Below, piece after piece: positions 58,154 to 64,000 of a DNA stretch of 64,000 nt. The translations under genes and the position numbers were made by a program. Numbering within the stretch: position 1 is the stretch's first letter; each line of letters opens with the position of its first letter. A model generated the notes under the pieces. The model did no database searches and had not been told where the DNA came from. It saw only the letters and a list, made by a program, of their open reading frames with translations. Origin of the DNA: JACRCG01 sp964524835 (GTDB lineage: Bacteria > Desulfobacterota > Desulfuromonadia > Geobacterales > Pseudopelobacteraceae). The stretch is taken from assembly GCA_964524835.1 (NCBI GenBank), contig CAZGEG010000013.1, positions 58,010-122,009 of the forward strand, given 5' to 3'.

Positions 58154-59338
58154 ATGAGCTTCAAAAAGAGTACTGCACTGCTTTTGTCCGCTGTATTGGC
58201 CCTGTCCGTAACTGCCGGTTGCAAAAAGAAGGAGGGAGCGCCAACCGAGGCGCCCAAAGCCGCCGGTGACACCATCAAAATCGGCTTCCTGGGCGCCCTG
58301 ACAGGTGACGTTGCCATGTTCGGCAAACCGACGCTGGAAGGGATGAAAATGGCTGCCGAGGATCTGAATGCCGCCGGCGGCGTGCTGGGCAAAAAGATTG
58401 AGATCGTCGAAGCCGATAACCGCGGCGACAAGCAGGAAGGGGCCTCCGTCACCCAGAAGCTCATCAGCCGCGACAACGTCATCGCCATCGTTGGCGACCC
58501 AACCACCGGCATCACCAAGGTTGCCGCGCCGATCGCCCAGAAAGCCCAGGTCCTCCTTATCTCGGCCGGTGCAACCGGCCCGGGTGTGGTTGAGAACGGC
58601 GACTTCATCTTCCGCAACACCCTGCTTGACAGCGTTGCCATTCCGGCCTGTATCGACTACTTCGCCAACGACCTCAAATACAAGAAGGTCGCCATCATCA
58701 CTTCCGACAACAACGACTACAGCGTCGGCTTTTCCCAGACATTCCGCGATGCCGCCAAGGGCAAGGGAATTGAAATTGTTGCCGATGAAAAAGTCAAGGA
58801 CGGCGACAAGGATTTCAGCGGCCAGGTTACCAACATCAAGGCCAAGAAACCGGACGTAATCTTCTTCTCCGGCTACTACACCGAAGGCGCCCTGATCATG
58901 AAGGAAGCCCGCAAACAGGGTGTCAAAGCCAACATGTTCGGCGGCGACGGCCTCTTCTCCCCTGAGTTCATCAAGCTGGGCGGTTCTGCCGTCGAAGGCT
59001 CCATGTCCGCTCTCGGCTTCGCTCCTGAGCAGGCATCCCCCGAAACCGCAAAATTCATCGAAGCCTTCTCGAAGAAGTTTGCCGGTCAGGTCCCCGGTTT
59101 ATTTGATGCACAGGGATATGACGGCGTCATGATGATCGCTGATGCCATCAAACGCGCCAACAGCGCCGATCCTAAGGTATTCAAAACCGCCATGGCCTCT
59201 ACCAAGAATTTCCAGGGCGTATCCGGCACCATCACGATCCGTGCTAACCGCGAGCCGATCAAGACCCCTCTCTGCCTCTTGGCAGTCAAGGACGGCAAGT
59301 TCGCCCTGAAAGCCAAAGTACCGGTAAAGATGGACTAA
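58154..59338 (+). CDS. Liv-type substrate-binding lipoprotein
   Basis: The 394-residue protein has a lipoprotein signal with lipobox VTAGC (Cys23) and a Peripla_BP_6 domain: IKIGFLGALTGDVAMFGKP, LNAAGGVLGKKIEIVEADN, AIVGDPTTGITKVAAPIA and FSGYYTEGALIMKEA. This is the LivJ/LivK-like pattern for leucine, isoleucine and valine. No Liv permease or ATPase lies next to it; the nearest are livH/livM at 27.9-29.8 kb. It probably docks to a shared channel. A strong terminator follows. Confidence 0.88.
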   Translation: MSFKKSTALLLSAVLALSVTAGCKKKEGAPTEAPKAAGDTIKIGFLGALTGDVAMFGKPTLEGMKMAAEDLNAAGGVLGKKIEIVEADNRGDKQEGASVTQKLISRDNVIAIVGDPTTGITKVAAPIAQKAQVLLISAGATGPGVVENGDFIFRNTLLDSVAIPACIDYFANDLKYKKVAIITSDNNDYSVGFSQTFRDAAKGKGIEIVADEKVKDGDKDFSGQVTNIKAKKPDVIFFSGYYTEGALIMKEARKQGVKANMFGGDGLFSPEFIKLGGSAVEGSMSALGFAPEQASPETAKFIEAFSKKFAGQVPGLFDAQGYDGVMMIADAIKRANSADPKVFKTAMASTKNFQGVSGTITIRANREPIKTPLCLLAVKDGKFALKAKVPVKMD

Positions 59339-59369
59339 TCGCAGTTCCGTAGTATACCGTTAACACATA

Positions 59370-59403
59370 CGCCGTGCAGCTCATCAAGCTGCACGGCGTT
59401 TTT
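59370..59403 (+). terminator. Strong rho-independent terminator
   Basis: A 12-bp perfect stem starting CGCCGTGCAGCT (59370-59381), five-base loop, then TTTTT (59399-59403). It ends the 54-59 kb block. The stem could also stop transcription from the convergent gene at 59408. Confidence 0.9.
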
Positions 59404-59407
59404 CACT

Positions 59408-60214
59408 TCAAAACAACGGATGTTCAAAAGAAAGATATACAAGCCCGCCGTATTCTCCCTCCGATGGACCAATGCCAATAGGAATTGATAAGCCGGGAAC
59501 AATCTGTAAACCGGATTTGCAGTTTATCGCTAAACGCACTCCGGGATTCACAAAAAACGTGCTTTCGGTCGATTTTACACCATTGATCGGCGCCGTCTCG
59601 GTGGTGGTGCCGGCCGCTTCAAGCATCAGATTGATGTTCTCCGTCGCCAGGTAAATCAGGCTGGCCCCGTAGTTGAATCCGCTGACATTCGACTTTATAC
59701 CGGCAGCATCCTTGGCATGGGGAGTAAAGGTCGCCCCCATGTTCCAGTGGGTGACGAATTTATTCGACAGCTCCACGCTCAAGGGGATGTTCACCTGGTA
59801 GCCGAAGGTGTCAGTCCCCAGTCCCTTTTTATAATCACCTGTAGGTAGAATGAGTGAAAAACGGGGAGCCAATGCGATTCCCTCCTTAAAGACGGCTTGA
59901 TAACGATAATTCAGCTGAATGTCGCCAATTCCGGTCGTATCATTGTCATGCAGATGGGCAGCCGGTATGTTATATGAGAACTGATGTGCCTGTTTTGGCA
60001 CTGGCCACTCCTGGATAAAAGTATATTGCCAGTCTTTTGATTTCTTATTGTATTGAAAGACCTGGATGTGTTGCACAACTCCGTCTTCCTGGTTGTAGGC
60101 TTCCTCCAGCAGAAATGAATTATCCTGGATTTTTTTAACCTCTTCCGCGAACCCGTAACTGCCAGATAGAACCAAACCAAGCACTGCATACGATAAAACT
60201 CTTAAAAATGACAT
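59408..60214 (-). CDS. Outer-membrane protein, phenol-degradation (MetA) type
   Basis: The 268-residue protein has a signal peptide (MSFLRVLSYAVLGLVLSGSYGFA) and beta-strand repeats ending in an aromatic residue (SFEHPLF). The middle GIGDIQLNYRYQAVFKEGIALAPRFSLILPTGDYKKGLG in part fits the 'MetA-pathway of phenol degradation' porin-like family. Members are outer-membrane proteins of unknown substrate. I use ATG 60214, which has GGAGGGA upstream, over a GTG four codons earlier. Confidence 0.72.
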   Translation of the reverse strand: MSFLRVLSYAVLGLVLSGSYGFAEEVKKIQDNSFLLEEAYNQEDGVVQHIQVFQYNKKSKDWQYTFIQEWPVPKQAHQFSYNIPAAHLHDNDTTGIGDIQLNYRYQAVFKEGIALAPRFSLILPTGDYKKGLGTDTFGYQVNIPLSVELSNKFVTHWNMGATFTPHAKDAAGIKSNVSGFNYGASLIYLATENINLMLEAAGTTTETAPINGVKSTESTFFVNPGVRLAINCKSGLQIVPGLSIPIGIGPSEGEYGGLVYLSFEHPLF

Positions 60215-60454
60215 TCTTCCCTCCACTGTTTTTTAATTGCTCGGATAACGAGCATTGTTGAACTCTATAATGAATCGGTTGCAATTATAGAAAAAACTAA
60301 CTATAGGGCGTGAATCGATTAATGGACCACCAGTAATTGAAGTTGACAGTAGTTATCGACTAGCTGTTTGTCAAGACTATTTTTCTCATAAAAAAGGGAG
60401 CCGTGATGGACCCCTTCTCATGCTACCGGAGTTTTTAGTTATTCCCCGGCCAAG

Positions 60455-60673
60455 TTATTTCTTCCCCCACAGCGGATCATCAGCGAATTGCATCCAGATT
60501 CGTTCTTCCGGGTTCTGCTCATAAAACTCATCCTCTGCAAAAGAGAAACGGTACGGTGAGACGTAGTCGCACACGATCCGATAGTCGGAGTTCACCAGCC
60601 CGGTCCAATCCGTATCATCCGTATCATCCGTATCATCCGTATTACCGGCATCCGGGTGATGGTGTTTTGCCAG
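60455..60673 (-). pseudogene. Remnant of a protein-coding gene with 9-bp repeat
   Basis: An open frame of 72 codons on the minus strand has no ATG; a stop lies directly upstream (60674-60676). Its translation includes (T-D-D) repeats and then DWTGLVNSDYRIVCDYVSP, a Phe/Glu-rich stretch and FADDPLWGKK before TAA. The second half reads like a genuine protein C-terminus with biased amino acids and no stop. The TDD part comes from a 9-bp direct repeat CGTATCATC at 60611-60637 (three copies plus partial copies). I infer a decayed gene; the rest of 60227-60900 shows no gene. Confidence 0.45.
60608..60640. repeat. 9-bp tandem repeat (CGTATCATC x3)
   Basis: Three perfect copies at 60611-60637, flanked by partial copies. 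The period is in frame with the pseudogene frame, so it encodes Thr-Asp-Asp on the minus strand. It is a likely site of copy-number change by slippage. Confidence 0.75.
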
Positions 60674-60906
60674 TTACCGATGCCGGGCACTCCAGTAATT
60701 CTGTATAATTCAAACCAACCAGATAGTTAGTAAAAAATAACTATTTGCCCATTGACAGATGTAACCCATTTTGATACTGATAATAAAAATCAAATCCGTT
60801 ACTGTTCCTTTGGTTGACATTTTTCAGCCAGAATACAAATTTGTGACATGATAGCTAAATATATTGCGCTGGGTGGATTCTTGCCCCGCTTTTTTTTGAT
60901 TATACG

Positions 60907-60935
60907 TTGATACGGGTATTCGTTATCAATATAAA
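60907..60935 (+). promoter_or_regulatory. Sigma-70-type promoter of the porin gene
   Basis: TTGATA (60907-60912) and TATAAA (60930-60935) are 17 bases apart. A TTGATA/TATCAA inverted repeat spans the spacer and could be an operator. The leader to the ATG at 60987 contains a small hairpin CGACCG/CGGTCG. Confidence 0.6.
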
Positions 60936-60986
60936 CTCGACCGACTTTCGGCGGTCGTTACTACACTCTACCAAGGAGAAGCAACA

Positions 60987-62222
60987 ATGAAGAAAATGTT
61001 CACCCTGATCGCCACCGTTACCATTATGGCCACGGCCACCGCCCAGTCGAGGGCTGCTACCGTGGATGACCTGCAGAAGCAGGTGAATGACCTTGCCGGT
61101 GAAGTCAAGACATTGAAAAGCGAGAACCGCACTGAAGGAACTTTTGACGTGAATATTCGCCCCGCCGGGAAGAGAAGAACTCTGGGCAATACAATCTTCG
61201 GCGGTTACGGCGAATTTGATTACATCTCCAAGAAAAAAAACGGCAACGGCAAGGAAGGCAGTATTTACGATCCGCACCGGGTCGTCCTTTACGTCAAATC
61301 AGAGCTCAGCAACTGGATCGACTTTTACTCTGAATTGGAGTGGGAGCATGGCGGAGACGGCAAAAACGGGAAAGTACCTCTCGAACAGGCGCAGCTTGAT
61401 TTCAAATTCGCCAAGCCATTTAACATCAAGGCGGGCGTGCTACTGGTACCGCTTGGCGCCATCAACCTCTACCACGAGCCGAACAACTTTTATTCGACCG
61501 AACGCCCCGACCTCGATCGGATCCTGATACCGTCCACATGGCGCGAAATGGGCGCAAGCGTTCATGGTGCGTTGGGGGATAAGGTTAACTACGAACTTAT
61601 GGTGCTCAATGGTCTCGACGGTTCGCAGTTTTCCGCCGAGAACGGCATACGCGTCGGCAGGCAGGATCTGGATGCAGACATCAACCGGGACAAGGCGTTT
61701 GCCGGCCGTCTGGAGGTCAGGCCCATCACGAATCTATATACCAATTTTTCATTTTACACCGGAAACTCGGCAAAGAAAGGCACAGCTTACACCACCATTG
61801 GAGCCTTCGACGGCAAGTACCGGATCAACGACCTGGAACTGGCAGGTGAGTACGTGCATATCTACCAGGACGACCCGAAATCACTTGGCGCTGATGCCGC
61901 AAAGGGAGCAATCGGCAATAACATGTCTGGTTACTGGATGGAAGGCGCCTATCACGTCATGCCGAAGAGTTTAAAGAAGGGTAGACTGGAAGAAGCCGAC
62001 GCAGTTGTCTTCGCACGCTATTCACGCATTAATCCTCAAAACGGGGTAAGTAACGGGAGCGGCAAGTATGACCGGGAATACACAACGATTGGCCTCTCGT
62101 TCATGCCAGTAACTACAGTGGCAATAAAGGCCGACTACCAATGGTACGGCGACAACCGCGCAGCAGGAGAAAAGGCGCTGGATAACGACAAGTTCCAGAT
62201 TACCGTGGGCTTCGTCTTCTAG
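60987..62222 (+). CDS. Porin with N-terminal coiled coil
   Basis: This 411-residue protein has a signal peptide (cut near SRA-ATVDD, residue 23) and a short coiled coil (VDDLQKQVNDLAGEVKTLK) that resembles the trimerisation segment of OmpO/P-type porins. A barrel follows, with strands such as NTIFGGYGEFDYISK, VVLYVKSELSNWIDFYSELEW and FNIKAGVLLVPLGAINLYHEPN in part. It ends in FQITVGFVF, the usual outer-membrane signal. AAGGAG precedes the ATG. Such porins are often found near metal or anion transport genes in Geobacteraceae; the substrate is unknown. Confidence 0.8.
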   Translation: MKKMFTLIATVTIMATATAQSRAATVDDLQKQVNDLAGEVKTLKSENRTEGTFDVNIRPAGKRRTLGNTIFGGYGEFDYISKKKNGNGKEGSIYDPHRVVLYVKSELSNWIDFYSELEWEHGGDGKNGKVPLEQAQLDFKFAKPFNIKAGVLLVPLGAINLYHEPNNFYSTERPDLDRILIPSTWREMGASVHGALGDKVNYELMVLNGLDGSQFSAENGIRVGRQDLDADINRDKAFAGRLEVRPITNLYTNFSFYTGNSAKKGTAYTTIGAFDGKYRINDLELAGEYVHIYQDDPKSLGADAAKGAIGNNMSGYWMEGAYHVMPKSLKKGRLEEADAVVFARYSRINPQNGVSNGSGKYDREYTTIGLSFMPVTTVAIKADYQWYGDNRAAGEKALDNDKFQITVGFVF

Positions 62223-62249
62223 CCAGTTGTGCACTGCACATATAAAAGG

Positions 62250-62281
62250 GGCCGTCTAGCGAAAGCGTAGACGGCCTTTTT
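62250..62281 (+). terminator. Rho-independent terminator after the porin gene
   Basis: GGCCGTCTA (62250-62258) pairs with TAGACGGCC (62268-62276), with a GAAA-type loop, followed by TTTTT. The hairpin also stands at the end of the convergent ATPase gene. Confidence 0.85.
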
Positions 62282-62348
62282 CAGGTTGACGTAAGTTTTA
62301 ATGCCGCAGAGAAGGTACCCCTACGGCGATTCCACCCCATTCATTGCT

Positions 62349-64000
62349 TTATTTGCGCAACAACCGCAGCCCATTAGCCACCACAATCATGCTTGCTCCC
62401 ATATCGGCAAAAACCGCCATCCACATGGTGGCATGACCCATGAGTGTAAGCCCGAGGAAAACTACCTTTATTCCCAGCGCCAAGGCAATGTTCTGCTTTA
62501 GTATCGCCGACGTGGTACGTGAAAGTTGCACAAAGACAGCCACCTTGCGCAGGTCATCGTCCATCAGCGCTACATCGGCGGTTTCGATGGCGGTATCCGT
62601 GCCGGCAGCGCCCATAGCGAAACCCACGTCGGCGCGTGCCAATGCAGGGGCGTCATTGATGCCGTCCCCCACCATGCCAACTGTGCCGCCGTTACCCTGG
62701 AGCGTTTCGATAATGTTCAGTTTGTCTTCCGGCAGCAGACCGGCCCTGATCTCATCAATGCCTACTTTCCGGGCGATTGCTTCGGCAGTGTGCTGGTTAT
62801 CGCCGGAGAGCATCATGGTGCGTACACCGAGCCGATGCAGGTCGGCGATGGCCTCGCGGCTTGACTCCTTGATCGTATCGGCAACGCCGAACAACGCCAA
62901 AGGCCGGGTATCATCCATCAGCAGGACGACACTCTTCCCTTGGCGTTCAAGGGTCACAATCCGGGAGGTAATAGTAGGTTCATCAAAGCCGTTCTCTGCA
63001 ATGAGCCGGGAGTTTCCGAGGTAATATACGCGGTCTCCGATACGACCTGTGACGCCCCGGCCGGCCAGAGCGGCAAAGTTCGCTACTTCTCGCGGCATGA
63101 TACCGTCTGATTCAGCAGACACAGCAATGGCGTGCGAGACCGGATGATCGGAGCGACTGGCGAGGCTTGCGGCAAGACAACGTACTTCTTGTGGATCAAT
63201 TCCGTCCAACTGCTCAAAGTCGGTCTGCGCCGGTTTACCGTGGGTAATGGTGCCGGTCTTGTCCAGCGCCAGCCAGGCAAGCTTGCGACCCTCCTCCAGA
63301 TAGACGCCCCCCTTGATCAGAATGCCGCGTCGTGCGGCGGCGGCAAGGCCGCTGACGATGGTGACCGGGGTTGAAATAACCAAGGCACAGGGGCAGGCGA
63401 TTACCAGCAGCACCAGCGCCCGGTAGGTCCACTCCAGCCATGCACCGCCGAAGGCCAGCGGTGGAATGACTGCTACAGCCAGCGCCACGGCAAAGACCGC
63501 CGGGGTATACACCCTGGCAAACTGGTCAACGAAGCGCTGGGTTGGTGCGCGGCTCCCCTGTGCTGCCTCTACGGCATGAATGATGCGGGAAAGCGTTGAA
63601 TTATTGGCACCTGCCGTGACCCGCAACTGGAATGACCCTGCCTGATTGATGGTGCCGGCAAAGACCGGTTCACCCGGTCCCTTATCCACCGACAGGCTTT
63701 CACCGGTGATCGGAGCCTGATCAACCGTAGAATTTCCTTCAACCACCACCCCGTCCAGGGCGATCCGCTCTCCGGGCCGGACACGTACGATGCTTTCCAG
63801 CGCAACATCCTTGGCCGGGACTTCATCCCATGTTCCATCGGGGAGTTGCACCGTGGCGTTCTCCGGAGTCATGGCCATCAAGCCGCGGATAGCATTGCGG
63901 GCACGGTCGAGTGATTTGGCTTCAATCACTTCGGCCAGGGCGAAGAGGAACATTACCATGGCCGCCTCCGGCCACTGGCGGATGAACAATGCGCCGGTCA
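62349..64000 (-). CDS. Heavy-metal translocating P-type ATPase, C-terminal part (cut by window edge)
   Basis: About 550 residues are visible and the frame continues past the right edge, so the N-terminal metal-binding and first membrane part is missing. It has the transmembrane CPC motif (VIACPCALVISTPV), the phosphorylation site DKTGT (LALDKTGTITHGKP), the HP motif of P1B ATPases (SRSDHPVSHAI), TGES, and the ending GDGINDAPALARADVGFAMG. This is the CadA/ZntA/CopA group; the CPC motif plus the neighbours suggests zinc, cadmium or lead export (inference). The TTG at 63989 is not the true start. Confidence 0.9.
   Translation of the reverse strand, partial: TGALFIRQWPEAAMVMFLFALAEVIEAKSLDRARNAIRGLMAMTPENATVQLPDGTWDEVPAKDVALESIVRVRPGERIALDGVVVEGNSTVDQAPITGESLSVDKGPGEPVFAGTINQAGSFQLRVTAGANNSTLSRIIHAVEAAQGSRAPTQRFVDQFARVYTPAVFAVALAVAVIPPLAFGGAWLEWTYRALVLLVIACPCALVISTPVTIVSGLAAAARRGILIKGGVYLEEGRKLAWLALDKTGTITHGKPAQTDFEQLDGIDPQEVRCLAASLASRSDHPVSHAIAVSAESDGIMPREVANFAALAGRGVTGRIGDRVYYLGNSRLIAENGFDEPTITSRIVTLERQGKSVVLLMDDTRPLALFGVADTIKESSREAIADLHRLGVRTMMLSGDNQHTAEAIARKVGIDEIRAGLLPEDKLNIIETLQGNGGTVGMVGDGINDAPALARADVGFAMGAAGTDTAIETADVALMDDDLRKVAVFVQLSRTTSAILKQNIALALGIKVVFLGLTLMGHATMWMAVFADMGASMIVVANGLRLLRK

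Noticed and set aside
60608..60640. Short repeats considered as a CRISPR array
   Set aside because: The 9-bp units are directly adjacent with no spacers, and no cas genes are in the window.
60870..60886. GG-N10-GC match upstream of the porin at 60987, considered as a sigma-54 promoter
   Set aside because: The -24 box is poor (TGGGTG) and a far better -35/-10 pair lies at 60907-60935.

Overview
The window looks like chromosome of a Geobacter-like member of the Desulfuromonadales (inference). The support is a c'-type cytochrome with a C-terminal heme site, a yedF-selD selenium pair, a -24/-12 (sigma-54 type) promoter, a complete acyl-CoA/leucine breakdown cluster, several Gram-negative porins and lipoproteins, and a long S10-spc-alpha ribosomal block. 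No rRNA, tRNA, CRISPR array, intact insertion sequence or prophage was found.

Region 1 (1-8.1 kb) holds housekeeping and envelope genes: a truncated membrane protein, yedF, selD, a DUF554 membrane protein, an operon of a 35-residue membrane peptide plus DUF4398 and OmpA lipoproteins behind a probable sigma-54 promoter, a Cdd1-type helix-hairpin-helix protein, a TPR protein, a c'-like cytochrome and a Cu,Zn superoxide dismutase. Region 2 (8.2-12.5 kb) is an AT-richer accessory stretch. It contains a repeat cluster with a perfect 22-bp inverted repeat, a HigBA toxin-antitoxin pair, a second REP-like hairpin, three unstudied envelope genes (zinc-ribbon membrane protein, DUF4124/aspartic protease, glutaredoxin-like protein) and an unusual array of palindromes sharing the core AAGTTTCT.

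Region 3 (12.5-33.3 kb) is devoted to branched-chain acyl metabolism. On the minus strand isovaleryl-CoA dehydrogenase, methylcrotonyl-CoA carboxylase (both subunits), methylglutaconyl-CoA hydratase, a MaoC-like protein, HMG-CoA lyase, an acyl-CoA ligase and an MFS carrier form a leucine/isovalerate route. Divergently, a Liv-type ABC transporter operon carries its own long-chain-type acyl-CoA synthetase, a universal stress protein and a MerR-family regulator. Matching operator-like palindromes sit at the isovaleryl-CoA dehydrogenase promoter and at the divergent promoter of the second block, so the two halves look co-regulated, most simply by the MerR protein (LiuR-like, inference).

Region 4 (33.4-52.7 kb) is one uninterrupted minus-strand run from rpsL to rplQ: the str, S10, spc and alpha operons with secY, adk, map, rpmJ and rpoA. 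It starts at a clear promoter at 52.6 kb and ends at a hairpin at 33.4 kb. rpoBC is not next to rpsL and infA is missing between map and rpmJ. tuf is visibly GC-richer than its neighbours.

Region 5 (53-64 kb) has a DMT-family exporter, a polar amino-acid ABC transporter, two porins, a small secreted protein, an orphan Liv-type binding lipoprotein, an outer-membrane protein of the phenol-degradation type, a decayed gene fragment with a 9-bp repeat, and the C-terminal part of a heavy-metal P-type ATPase that runs off the right edge.
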